A stretch of 10,276 bases of DNA from UBA4744 sp035282865 (GCA_035282865.1 DATEVB010000048.1:1-10276); one strand, 5' to 3'. Positions 1 through 6,572 are shown, counted from the stretch's first letter. The notes: generated by a model not told the origin, from the sequence alone. A program made the numbers and translations.

Positions 1-396
1 CATCCCCGCCTCGTAGTGACCCTCAACGTGGCACGCCAACTCCAGCGGACCGGCGAGGTCGTCGGACGTAAAGGTGTAGTCGAAAGAGGCCGTAGCGCCG
101 GGCGGAAGATCTTCCTCTTCCACCATGCCCAGGGCCATCGCGTCCATGTCTTCCATGGTCATCGTCCCAGCCGCAATGGGCTGGACGAGCATGACCTCAT
201 GGGGTATGGCACCCTCGCTGGTGACTTCGAAGTGATACGGAACGCCCACTTTGAAGGTCGTGTAGTCGCTTTCTATCTTCATTTCCGTGGCCGTCACTTT
301 GATGGTGCCGGCCGGTGCCGCCCCATCACCGCCACCGCACGCGGCAGCAACGATGGCCAACGCCCCGAACACGACAATCAGTCTGGTCAAACGCAC
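1..396 (-). CDS. cupredoxin-like (type 1 copper) lipoprotein, partial
   Basis: The gene reads leftward off the window, so only 132 codons are seen and its stop lies outside. The chosen start is GTG at 396-394, preceded by AAAGGAC with about 7 bases between AGGA and the start; an in-frame TTG six bases upstream has no room for a ribosome site. The N terminus is a lipoprotein signal (MRLTRLIVV..., hydrophobic to residue 19, Cys20 after VAAA). The mature part contains HEVML (His66) and, near the end, CHVEGHYEAGM, giving Cys122, His127 and Met132. His, Cys, His and Met in that order is the type 1 blue copper ligand set of plastocyanin/azurin-type cupredoxins. A lipid-anchored electron carrier or copper-binding protein outside the membrane is therefore likely; the exact partner is unknown. 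A TACTAC-type dyad lies about 40 bp upstream of the start. It sits downstream of cytochrome c maturation genes, which fits a redox role. Confidence 0.82.
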   Translation of the reverse strand, partial: MRLTRLIVVFGALAIVAAACGGGDGAAPAGTIKVTATEMKIESDYTTFKVGVPYHFEVTSEGAIPHEVMLVQPIAAGTMTMEDMDAMALGMVEEEDLPPGATASFDYTFTSDDLAGPLELACHVEGHYEAGM

Positions 397-436
397 AGGC
401 AAGTCCTTTCGGTCGACTTAGTCCCAGGAAAGAACA

Positions 437-455
437 TACTACATAGGATCGTAAC
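437..455 (-). promoter_or_regulatory. TACTAC-N7-CGTA operator-like motif, copy 1
   Basis: TACTACATAGGATCGTAAC (plus-strand reading) has the same TACTAC, 7-base spacer and CGTA(G/A) arrangement as copies at 1587-1605 and 5180-5199. It lies about 40 bp upstream of the cupredoxin start at 396. On the minus strand its edge reads TAGTAT, which could be a -10 box, so a bound repressor would cover the promoter. This copy is the least symmetrical of the three. The protein that binds it is not known from the sequence. Confidence 0.5.
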
Positions 456-529
456 TCATTCGATCGTCGAGCGACCCTTGAGGGCCGCTCTGCGGGATCC
501 AGCCATTCCAGCGTTGCCCCAACGCCGAT

Positions 530-832
530 CCACTCACGGCATGCACCAGCCAGAGTGGGATAGGGGTTCATCGGTGTCCGCCCGGACGGCTGGATCTCGA
601 AATGGATGTGTGGGCGCGGCTCCTTGGCGTTTCCACAGTCTCCAGTCGTGCCCGATCATCTCGGCCTCGACGCAGCCACTCGCCCCAGGGAAATCGCTGT
701 GGGACGCCATGTAGGTGGCACCGTCGGCCCCTCCGAGCATGCACTGCAATCCCCCCGATCGTCCCGACCGTTTGATGCACGAAGCCGCTCACCGGTGCAG
801 CCACGGCGGCCGCCCATCGGAGCAAATGGTTC
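530..832 (-). pseudogene. degraded M23-family (LytM-type) peptidase remnant
   Basis: No single frame is open, but three changes of frame on the minus strand rebuild a recognisable M23 metallopeptidase C-terminal half. From 832 one reads PFAPMGGR; after a shift near 805, VAAPVSGFVHQTVGTIGG and AVH; after a shift near 740-750, LGGADGATYMASHSDF and CVEAEMIG; after a shift near 648, TTGDCGNAKEPRPHIHFEIQ, ending in NPYPTLAGAC near 540. FAP...APVSG, the PHIHFE metal-binding HxH and terminal NPYPTL are typical of this family, whose intact members cut cell wall peptides. The upstream HxxxD zinc ligands and any signal peptide are missing. Each shift equals one extra base, in G/C-rich runs. The remnant starts at an ATGA junction with the ccmG stop. 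Neighbouring long genes are intact, which argues against generally poor sequence. The downstream boundary is approximate; the last frame stays open to 326 without recognisable content. Confidence 0.72.
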
Positions 833-1508
833 ATTTACCGGGCGCGGTTTGAACTCGTCCGTCTGTCCTCGACTCCGGAACCTCACCACGTAGCATCGCT
901 TCGATGGTTGAGCTGAGCAGCTCGGTGTTTGACTCGCCGGCGATCTTGGCCGCAACGAGCCCCTGGGCATCGACGAAGAAGGTCTCGGGTATGCCGAAGA
1001 CCCCGAACTCGATAGCGGTTCGCGAACCTTCATCGGTGACGTTGTCGTACCCGCGCCCCAATTCGTCGAGGAACCTTATTGAGTCCTCCGGCTCGTCTTG
1101 GAAAACGATCCCGACAAAACGGACATCCCGGTCTTCATAGGCTCGCGCCGTGCGCATCAGGTCGTCGTGCTCGGCCCGGCAGGCAACGCACCAGGATGCC
1201 CAGAAGTTCACCACCACGATCTGGCCGAGGAGATCAGTGGACGACAAGACGCCCTCCTTCTCCAGATAAGGCAACTCCCACGAGGGAGCCGGCTTCCCGA
1301 GCAGCGGAGATTCCACCAGCCGCGGATCAGTGCCGAATCGGCTACCGAAGATGATCACCAACACGATCGATACGAGAGACACGAGAAACGCAGCCCAACG
1401 GGCAACCCGTGCGCCCGGCTTGACGGGAGTTGACCACACTGTTTCATCCTCGTGCAGGGTCTCCTCAGACGGCGAGTCCGCGCCCATCGCTTGATTCAAT
1501 TGGGCCAT
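831..1508 (-). CDS. ccmG: membrane-anchored thiol:disulfide oxidoreductase, TlpA/ResA/CcmG type
   Basis: The 225-residue protein has a cytoplasmic N-terminal tail (about 1-35), one membrane anchor (about 36-54) and an extracytoplasmic thioredoxin-like domain. The active site is WCVAC (Cys107, Cys110) after VVNFWAS. The cis-proline loop GVFGIPETFFVD (Pro174) follows, as in DsbE/CcmG/ResA proteins that select apocytochrome c or the CcmH disulfide. In System I such proteins receive electrons from CcdA and reduce the haem-binding cysteines of apocytochrome c outside the membrane. The ATG at 1508 has AGGAG 6 bases upstream (1515-1519). The gene is separated from the CcmI-like gene by 190 bp that hold operator-like copy 2, so it probably has its own promoter. 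Its TGA overlaps the first ATG of the M23 relic. The N-terminal cytoplasmic tail is longer than in many CcmG proteins. The symbol follows context; tlpA or resA would also fit. Confidence 0.88.
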   Translation of the reverse strand: MAQLNQAMGADSPSEETLHEDETVWSTPVKPGARVARWAAFLVSLVSIVLVIIFGSRFGTDPRLVESPLLGKPAPSWELPYLEKEGVLSSTDLLGQIVVVNFWASWCVACRAEHDDLMRTARAYEDRDVRFVGIVFQDEPEDSIRFLDELGRGYDNVTDEGSRTAIEFGVFGIPETFFVDAQGLVAAKIAGESNTELLSSTIEAMLRGEVPESRTDGRVQTAPGK

Positions 1509-1586
1509 GATGGTCTCCTACCTGGCTGGGGTCCGGGCCTGTTGATATCCACCCTCGGGTCTCCCAACCACAATCGGCCGACTCTG

Positions 1587-1605
1587 TCTACGATGTATCG
1601 TAGTA
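1587..1605 (-). promoter_or_regulatory. TACTAC-N7-CGTA operator-like motif, copy 2
   Basis: On the minus strand this reads TACTACGATACATCGTAGA. Its core is a 7-bp inverted repeat with a 2-base centre (CTACGAT-GT-ATCGTAG, plus strand 1588-1603). It lies about 80 bp upstream of the ccmG start, in the 190-bp gap between ccmG and the CcmI-like gene. Arrangement and spacing match the copies at 437 and 5180. Apart from this motif I see nothing notable in the gap. Confidence 0.6.
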
Positions 1606-1698
1606 GGTTCTCACAGGCGCTACCCGACGCGTTCATACCGGTCCTCGCTCGAAGAGTGGGGAATCCGATGACGGACGACCACGGCGTGAGCAAAGATC

Positions 1699-2490
1699 TC
1701 ACCCCCCGTCCTCAGCCTGACTCTTGGCCACGGCCAGTGCGTCCTCGACCTGGGTGAGGATGTTCAAGGGAAGTTCGGGCAGGGCTGCAACCTCCTCGAG
1801 CAGAGGTGTCGCCTCGACGGGGTTCCCGAGCCCGTACAACGTTATGAATCCGAGGAACAGCTTGGCCTCGATATTGGTCGGGTCGAGATCGATGCCGGCC
1901 CGGACGTACTGGTCGGCAGCTTCCGGTGCACCAGTGACGTATGCCATCCAGCCGATCCGGGACAGGGCCCGGCTTTCTTCGGCCGGCGTCGGATTGTTCT
2001 GGGTGAGGAACAGGTAATGATCGAGTGCAGCCCCGAATTGCCGCCCATCGAAGTACCGGTCCGCCAGTGCCATGCGCATGGCGTTCATTTCGGGGTTGGC
2101 GGCAACGACCTCTTCGAGCTGCTCATTAGTGATACCGCCCGGATCAGTGAGGAAGTCTTCGGCGGTCGACCCGCCTCCGTTTGGGGCAATGGCACGAGCG
2201 GCCATCAGTATCGCCACGGTGAGAACGGCTATTACCAGCAGTGTGGCAACCAGGTAACGCCGAGGTTGGCGCTCACGCTCGATCGGTGCACCTTCGGGCT
2301 CGGATTCGGCCGGATCGGCGCCATTCAGCAAGACGTCGTCGACCTCGTCGATCTCTCTCTGGTAATTGGCCCGGAGAGCCTCCGCTCGTGCGGTGTCAAC
2401 CTCTCCCAGCTGCATCTGCTCCTCCAACTCGAGCAGATCCCGTTGTGCTAGGCCGCGACGCTCCTCCAGCCTGGCCCGCTCACCGATCAT
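1699..2490 (-). CDS. CcmI-like TPR protein (cytochrome c biogenesis, apocytochrome handling)
   Basis: The 263-residue protein starts at ATG 2490-2488, which overlaps the ccmH stop as ATGA; a frame open further upstream lies inside ccmH and is not used. Residues 1-55 are a charged, probably coiled-coil segment with the pattern ERRGLAQRDLLELEEQMQLGEV, like the L-D/E-rich N-terminal region of CcmI/CycH proteins. A single membrane span follows at about 79-100. Residues about 130-250 form TPR-type helical repeats (for example NPEMNAMRMALADRYFDGRQFGAALDHYLF and DPTNIEAKLFLGFITLYGLGNPVEATPLLEE). CcmI proteins bind the C terminus of apocytochrome c with their TPR domain and pass it to the CcmF/CcmH ligation complex. 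Here the topology has one visible span, whereas proteobacterial CcmI usually has two. The name rests on position after ccmF-ccmH plus the TPR region, so it is best called CcmI-like. Confidence 0.75.
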   Translation of the reverse strand: MIGERARLEERRGLAQRDLLELEEQMQLGEVDTARAEALRANYQREIDEVDDVLLNGADPAESEPEGAPIERERQPRRYLVATLLVIAVLTVAILMAARAIAPNGGGSTAEDFLTDPGGITNEQLEEVVAANPEMNAMRMALADRYFDGRQFGAALDHYLFLTQNNPTPAEESRALSRIGWMAYVTGAPEAADQYVRAGIDLDPTNIEAKLFLGFITLYGLGNPVEATPLLEEVAALPELPLNILTQVEDALAVAKSQAEDGG

Positions 2491-2894
2491 GGCCGCCCCC
2501 CGACCGTCGCCGAAACCCGCCGCCGTGCAAGCATCATCCAGATGCCGCCGCCTAGCGCTGGAACGGGCAACAGCCAAACCAACAGCGTCTTCCCCGAGAA
2601 CGGAGGATCGAGCAGGATCCCCGTGCCATAACTGGCCTGAAAATAGGCGATGATCTGCTCATCCGACTCCCCCAGGCCAACCTTCTCGGCGACGACATCC
2701 ATCATCGCCTGGGCCGTGTCGGAGGGAGATGTGGCGATGGACTCTCCCTGACACACCGGGCATTTGATCCGCTCCCCGATGGCCTGAACCCGATCTTCCG
2801 GGGTGGGATCCCCAATGAGCAGGCCGACGGCGATCACCCCGACGAGTGCCACCATCAGCAACGCCTCGATCCGCGCCCGCGTCGATCTAGCCAT
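2487..2894 (-). CDS. ccmH: cytochrome c maturation protein CcmH
   Basis: The 135-residue protein follows ccmF directly: the ccmF TAG and this ATG are adjacent (TAGATG). It has an N-terminal hydrophobic segment (about 11-28), the conserved IKCPVCQGESIA motif with redox cysteines Cys45 and Cys48, a helical part (AQAMMDVVAEKVGLGESDEQIIAYF) and a conserved YGTGILLDPPFSG segment. A second membrane span lies at about 103-122. This is the standard CcmH/CycL/NrfF layout and size. CcmH acts outside the membrane within the haem ligation complex, forming mixed disulfides with apocytochrome c and being re-reduced by CcmG. Its TGA overlaps the ATG of the CcmI-like gene, so translation is probably coupled. 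Confidence 0.95.
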   Translation of the reverse strand: MARSTRARIEALLMVALVGVIAVGLLIGDPTPEDRVQAIGERIKCPVCQGESIATSPSDTAQAMMDVVAEKVGLGESDEQIIAYFQASYGTGILLDPPFSGKTLLVWLLPVPALGGGIWMMLARRRVSATVGGRP

Positions 2895-4925
2895 CTATCG
2901 AGCCTGCCTTGCCCCTATGGGTTCGGTCTCGGGCTTCCTGACGAGCCGGGACCAAAGAACGGCGAACGCAGTGACAAGCCCGCCCACCCAAACCAACCAG
3001 ATGAACGGGAACCAGAACACCCGCATCGAGACCTGCTGCTCATCGAAGCCCTTGAGGGACAGGTAGAGGTCACCCACCCACGAGGCATCGACCGCTGGTG
3101 TGGCTACCGGCTGAGAGGAAGTCGGGTATTGGTTGAGTCGGGGCTCCAACACCGTCACGACCCTCCCTTCCCTGCCTACTTCAATGCGTGCGCCCGTAAC
3201 GCTGCGATTCGATTCCTGCCTTGTGAAGTGGTCGACGTAAGTCAGATCCCGGCCGGCGACCGTCACCGTTTCTCCCGGCGAGAGGGTGACCGTCGCATCA
3301 ACGACCAGGTTGGCGGTCAACGCCATTCCCAGGGCAAGAACAGCTACTCCGAAGTGAGCAATCTGCCCACCCCAGTACCCGGGATCGCTGCTCATTACCC
3401 GCCGCGTGGCCGCCCACATCGATAACCCCCGCTGGTCGGCCAACTTGCGAGCCGAGGTCAACAGGTGCCGACCGATGACGGAAACCACGAAGGTCGTGAT
3501 CAGAGTGCCGATCACAACGTAGAAGTTCCGCTGGCCGAGCAGCACTACCACAGCCGCCGTGACGAGCGCTATCTGCAGCGGTCTACGAATCCGTTCCCAC
3601 ACAGTCGACGGTTTCGCCGCGCGATACGGGAAGATCGGACCGAGACTCATGGCTATCAGCAGAGCAAGAGAAAGGGGAATCGCCATGCGGTCGAAGAACG
3701 GCCGGCCCACTCCAACCTGATCACCGGTGAACGCCTCGACCACCATCGGGTAGAGCGTGCCGGTGAGAACTACAAACGCGAACACTGTGAGCAACAGATT
3801 GTTGGCGAGAAATACGCCCTCGCGGCTCATCATCGAGTCGAGCCGCGGCGAAGAGGCGACCACATGCACGCGAGCAGCGAACAGGCCGAACGATCCAACC
3901 AATACCACCATCAGAAACCACAACAAGGCAGGACCAACCGGCGACTGAGTGAAACTGTGTACCGAGGCAATCACCCCCGATCGGGTCAGGAAGGTACCGA
4001 GAATGGTCATGGCGAAAGCGGCAATGACCAGCACGAAGTTCCACGCTTGCAACATGCCGCGCCTGGCCTGCACCACCGAGGAGTGGAGAAACGCCGTGGC
4101 GACCAGCCAGGGAAGGAGAGACGCGTTCTCCACCGGGTCCCAGGCCCAGAAACCACCCCACCCAAGGACCTCATACGACCAAAGACCACCGAAAACGATC
4201 CCCAGGGTCAGGAACATCCAGGCGACCAGCGTCCAGGATCGGGTGCGACGCAGCCATTCGGCTCCACTCGATCCCAGCAGGAGGGCCGCCATCGCGAACG
4301 AGAACGGGACCGTCAACCCCACATATCCGATGTACAGGGTCGGTGGATGCAGCGCCATGAGCGGATGGTTCTGCAGTAATGGGTTCGGACCACGCCCTTC
4401 CAGGGCAGCAAGGGAACCGGCCCAGGGAAGATTGGCGGCTTCCAGACACCCCACCGTGGACGGCTCGACGCACACGCTGAATGGGTTGGAGAAACTCAGC
4501 ATCAACCCGAAGAAGTACATCGACACCAACCCCATAACGGCGAGTGCCCCTGCCCCCAGCGGATCGGAATCATCTCGAGCGGCATGGCCGCGGTAAACCG
4601 TGAACGTAAAGATCGCCAGGACCAGACCCCACAAGACGATGCTGCCCTCCAAAGCACCCCAGGCCGAGGCCACCTTGTACAACAGAGGCGTAGTACTCGC
4701 CGAATGGTTGGCCACGTAATTGATGGAGAAGTCGTCGGTGAGGAGACCGACCTCGAGGGCCAGCATGGCCACCGTCGCCCCACCCAGGAGTCCGAGGACG
4801 GGTCCCTTCAGCTTCTTCGGAGTGGAGACTGTGGGCCGAAGCATCCCCCGAACACCGCGGACAACCAGGAAGGCGGCGGAAATGAGACCGTACGCGAGTC
4901 CGAGATAGCCGACGATCGCAGTCAC
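2895..4925 (-). CDS. ccmF: cytochrome c haem lyase subunit CcmF
   Basis: CcmF is the multi-span haem handling protein that attaches haem to apocytochrome c in System I. I take the start as GTG 4925-4923 (676 residues), because CGGAG lies 8 bases upstream and the start overlaps an upstream ORF as GTGA. An ATG at 4979 gives 694 residues but has no ribosome site. Numbering from 4925, the haem-binding WWD motif GWGGFWAWDPVENASLLPW lies at 256-274. Conserved histidines include those in QNHPLMALHPPT (187, 193), LHSSVVQ (281), IASVHSFTQSP (323) and GGQIAHFGVA (524). A large extracytoplasmic domain (about 540-640, with TVTLSPGETVTVAGRDLTYVDHF) precedes the last span. Length and motifs fit full-length CcmF. 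Together with ccmH and the CcmI-like gene it forms one operon; operator-like copy 3 lies about 255 bp upstream. Confidence 0.95.
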   Translation of the reverse strand: MTAIVGYLGLAYGLISAAFLVVRGVRGMLRPTVSTPKKLKGPVLGLLGGATVAMLALEVGLLTDDFSINYVANHSASTTPLLYKVASAWGALEGSIVLWGLVLAIFTFTVYRGHAARDDSDPLGAGALAVMGLVSMYFFGLMLSFSNPFSVCVEPSTVGCLEAANLPWAGSLAALEGRGPNPLLQNHPLMALHPPTLYIGYVGLTVPFSFAMAALLLGSSGAEWLRRTRSWTLVAWMFLTLGIVFGGLWSYEVLGWGGFWAWDPVENASLLPWLVATAFLHSSVVQARRGMLQAWNFVLVIAAFAMTILGTFLTRSGVIASVHSFTQSPVGPALLWFLMVVLVGSFGLFAARVHVVASSPRLDSMMSREGVFLANNLLLTVFAFVVLTGTLYPMVVEAFTGDQVGVGRPFFDRMAIPLSLALLIAMSLGPIFPYRAAKPSTVWERIRRPLQIALVTAAVVVLLGQRNFYVVIGTLITTFVVSVIGRHLLTSARKLADQRGLSMWAATRRVMSSDPGYWGGQIAHFGVAVLALGMALTANLVVDATVTLSPGETVTVAGRDLTYVDHFTRQESNRSVTGARIEVGREGRVVTVLEPRLNQYPTSSQPVATPAVDASWVGDLYLSLKGFDEQQVSMRVFWFPFIWLVWVGGLVTAFAVLWSRLVRKPETEPIGARQAR

Positions 4926-5125
4926 TGTTGTGACTCCGATGATGAAATCGCCAGGCCAAGCGGCAATACGTGGCGACATACTCGTTGGTATCGGCGGGTC
5001 GAGTCCACTGACCGTCTTCGGCCGTTACCCCGCTCGAGAGCTCCCGGCCGCTCCCTTTCATCGCCGGGTCCTGTTGCCAGACCTACTCGAACCGATTCAA
5101 CCATGACCCGACAACGATGGACCAT
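4922..5125 (-). CDS. possible small ORF (67 codons) coupled to ccmF
   Basis: I recognise no family. The case for it is positional. ATG 5125-5123 has a strong AGGAG 6 bases upstream (5132-5136), its leader resembles that of ccmG (AGGAGACCA then ATGG two bases later), and its TGA (4924-4922) overlaps the preferred GTG of ccmF. The translation begins MVHRCRVMVESVRVG and is rich in Arg and Ser, with no signal, membrane span or clear domain, so the peptide itself may not matter. It could be a leader ORF that couples ribosomes to ccmF, or simply an untranslated leader in which these signals occur by chance. A 15-bp palindrome (5114-5128) covers its start codon. Confidence 0.33.
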   Translation of the reverse strand: MVHRCRVMVESVRVGLATGPGDERERPGALERGNGRRRSVDSTRRYQRVCRHVLPLGLAISSSESQQ

Positions 5126-5128
5126 CGT
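5114..5128. repeat. palindrome over the start codon of the putative ccmF leader ORF
   Basis: ACGATGGACCATCGT on the plus strand has perfect 7-bp arms around one central base. On the minus strand it contains the ATG at 5125-5123 and lies just downstream of the AGGAG, so an RNA or protein interaction here could affect initiation. A loop of one base cannot form, so any hairpin would be short (about 5 bp with a 5-base loop). Confidence 0.4.
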
Positions 5129-5179
5129 GGTCTCCTCTGCTCTCCGCTCCGAGGCGATGCTGATCGAATCCGCTTCAGA

Positions 5180-5199
5180 TACTACGACGTAGCGTAGTA
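5180..5199 (-). promoter_or_regulatory. TACTAC-N7-CGTA operator-like motif, copy 3
   Basis: TACTACGACGTAGCGTAGTA is a 20-bp dyad with perfect 7-bp outer arms (TACTACG/CGTAGTA), the most symmetrical of the three copies. It lies in the 121-bp gap between ccdA (stop 5247) and the possible leader ORF of ccmF. On the minus strand its downstream edge reads TAGTAT, a plausible -10 box, so binding here would probably repress the ccmF-ccmH-ccmI unit. TAC-rich dyads of this kind resemble sites of BlaI/MecI/CopY-type repressors, but no such regulator is in the window. Confidence 0.62.
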
Positions 5200-5246
5200 G
5201 AAAACCGAACCCGGCCAAAAACCAACGGTCCCGTTGAAATGACCTT

Positions 5247-6017
5247 CTAGATCGGCGGCCAACCAAGTCGGGCGAAAGCTGCCTGGAGTGGGACGAAGAT
5301 GGCCTTCCAGATCCCGGACACAAACAGAACTCCGACCATGATGAGCATCGACCCCCCCACCAGTTCAACTCGCCTTCCGTTTCGTTTGAGCCAGTCCATC
5401 GAACGCCGGGCTCGATGGAAACCAACCGCCACCAGCACAAAAGGCACGCCAAGTCCGACCGAGTAGATGGCCAGGAGAACAGCACCCCACCCGACAGTCT
5501 GGCTGGCCCCGGCGATGGCGAGGACGGTGCCGAGAATCGGGCCGATGCATGGCGTCCACCCGAATGCGAACGCCATACCAAGGGGAACAGCTCCTTTCGG
5601 TCCTTTGGCAACCCGAGCCATGTTGAAGCGCAGTTCTCGGTGGTATCCGGGAATGCGGAGCACGCCAAGCATCGCCAGGCCCAGCAGGATGATGCCCACG
5701 CCGGCGACCTTGGTGATCAGGTCCACGTTCTTGAGAAGCACCGAGCCGACCAACGCGAATGACGCGCCGAGGGCGGTGAACACCACAGTGAAGCCGGCAA
5801 CGAACAGAAGCGCTGCCTTGACAACAGTGGCCTTGGTCTCGCGAGCATTGAGACCCTCGACCGGCAGCGCCGATACGTAGGACAGGTAGCCGGGTATCAG
5901 CGGCAAGCTGCAAGGAGAGCTGAATGAGACTATCCCGGCGACAAAAGCGAGCAGGGGAAGAAGGTAATCGGCCACGCAACGACGAAGTGTAGTCGTTAAC
6001 GACGGCCCGGCGATCAT
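5247..6017 (-). CDS. ccdA: cytochrome c biogenesis protein CcdA (DsbD transmembrane family)
   Basis: CcdA carries electrons from cytoplasmic thioredoxin across the membrane to extracytoplasmic thioredoxin-like proteins such as CcmG. The protein has the family signature LAFVAGIVSFSSPCSLPLIPGYLSYVS (Cys36) and the second redox cysteine in AFGWTPCIGPILG (Cys157), both numbered from ATG 6017. Six hydrophobic segments can be counted, matching the usual six-span, roughly 240-residue CcdA. The start is uncertain. ATG 6015-6017 gives 256 residues but only a weak GGTGG-like site. GTG 5973-5975 gives 242 residues beginning VADYLLPLLAF, closer to most CcdA N termini, but has no ribosome site; a leaderless message from a TACACT box would explain it. 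A TGTAAAGCTT-type box lies about 115 bp upstream of 6017. The gene lies upstream of ccmF in the same direction. Confidence 0.93.
   Translation of the reverse strand: MIAGPSLTTTLRRCVADYLLPLLAFVAGIVSFSSPCSLPLIPGYLSYVSALPVEGLNARETKATVVKAALLFVAGFTVVFTALGASFALVGSVLLKNVDLITKVAGVGIILLGLAMLGVLRIPGYHRELRFNMARVAKGPKGAVPLGMAFAFGWTPCIGPILGTVLAIAGASQTVGWGAVLLAIYSVGLGVPFVLVAVGFHRARRSMDWLKRNGRRVELVGGSMLIMVGVLFVSGIWKAIFVPLQAAFARLGWPPI
5992..6003. repeat. 12-bp perfect palindrome near the ccdA start
   Basis: GTCGTTAACGAC is its own reverse complement. It lies between the two candidate ccdA starts, followed on the minus strand by TACACT, a possible -10 box. If the GTG at 5975 is the true start, this would be a plausible operator; if ATG 6017 is used it is coding. 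Confidence 0.3.
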
Positions 6018-6133
6018 GCCGGCAGTCCACCGCCGACCAGGTATGGCGCGGGCAAAGTTGCGGTCAGAGTACCGGAAATGCGCTTCCTTCTGAGCGAGAA
6101 ATGGTCCGCGTGAGCAACGACCGGATGGCAGAA

Positions 6134-6151
6134 ATTACAGAAGCTTTACAT
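6134..6151 (-). promoter_or_regulatory. TGTAAAGCTT-type box upstream of ccdA
   Basis: On the minus strand this reads TGTAAAGCTTCTGTAAT, with TGTAA repeated at an 11-base period. The identical 10-base core TGTAAAGCTT followed by TGT(T)AAT occurs at 9088-9104, in the same orientation relative to the cytochrome c gene. Direct repeats at 10-11-base period are typical of OmpR-family regulator sites, and such a regulator is encoded at 7712-8407. The assignment to that regulator is inference. Confidence 0.45.
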
Positions 6152-6334
6152 GCGCGCCAGGGTTTGCTTGACGTTCAGAATGTTGACTGATCTCAGCCAG
6201 CGGCCTCCGCGGAGATCCGCTGGACACAAGAAGGATCGACCCGACCGGGGACGAGCACCCCTCCCAATCGACGATCGGATCCCCAAGTGCTCGACCCGTA
6301 CGTTCACGCTCCCATTGGGCGAGGGGTTGGTCAA

Positions 6335-6376
6335 CAAACGCAGGCGATGGAAACCCCCAGAGGGAGACTGCGTTTG
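6335..6376. repeat. 9-bp inverted repeat next to the large palindrome
   Basis: CAAACGCAG (6335-6343) and CTGCGTTTG (6368-6376) are exact reverse complements with a 24-base loop. The right arm ends one base before the 33-bp palindrome, so the two stems would stack as tandem hairpins in RNA of either strand. Function unknown. Confidence 0.45.
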
Positions 6377-6377
6377 C

Positions 6378-6410
6378 CGGGGGGCATCACCATGATGGTG
6401 ATGCCCCCCG
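6378..6410. terminator. 33-bp perfect palindrome, terminator-like stem-loop
   Basis: Arms of 16 bases (CGGGGGGCATCACCAT and its reverse complement) flank one central G at 6394; as RNA this gives about a 14-bp stem with a small loop. On the plus strand it is followed by GATTTTG, a short T-run; on the minus strand the following bases are not T-rich. It lies 163 bp past the sensor kinase stop. A terminator or bidirectional transcription block is the simplest reading, but the weak T-run and lack of a converging plus-strand gene leave room for a protein site or RNA element. Confidence 0.5.
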
Positions 6411-6572
6411 ATTTTGCCCAGGCAAGCCATGGGACAGCTCAATGCTCCAACCCGAGCGGATCCCTCTGGCCTCTCCCAACGAGCGGCGCCTCCCGCGGCA
6501 CTCCGCCTCCGATCATCAGAGCAGAAGCAGCACACTCCGGCGCTTCGAGATTCAAGTGGTTCGCCGCGCGAA

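Larger units (their letters stand above)
6018..6572. other. hairpin-rich non-coding stretch between ccdA and the sensor kinase gene
   Basis: I see no credible gene in these 555 bases; the open frames here are compositionally like shadows and lack ribosome sites or domains. The stretch holds a regulator-type box (6134-6151), an inverted repeat CCAGCGG/CCGCTGG (6197-6203 and 6217-6223) enclosing the palindrome CTCCGCGGAG (6205-6214), an inverted repeat CAAACGCAG/CTGCGTTTG (6335-6343 and 6368-6376) and, one base after it, a 33-bp palindrome (6378-6410). It is therefore the 5' region of ccdA and the 3' region of the kinase operon, possibly encoding a structured RNA. I found no tRNA-like fold or known riboswitch core. 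Confidence 0.6.

Noticed and set aside
16..714. 232-codon plus-strand open frame
   Set aside because: It runs antisense to the cupredoxin gene and the M23 remnant, with no recognisable domain and a composition typical of a shadow frame.
3465..4379. 304-codon plus-strand open frame
   Set aside because: It is antisense to the well-supported ccmF gene, has a His/Arg/Glu/Gln-rich shadow composition, no ribosome site and no domain.
4687..4697. CGTAGTACTCG resembling half of the TACTAC dyad
   Set aside because: It lies inside the ccmF coding region and lacks the second half at the right spacing.
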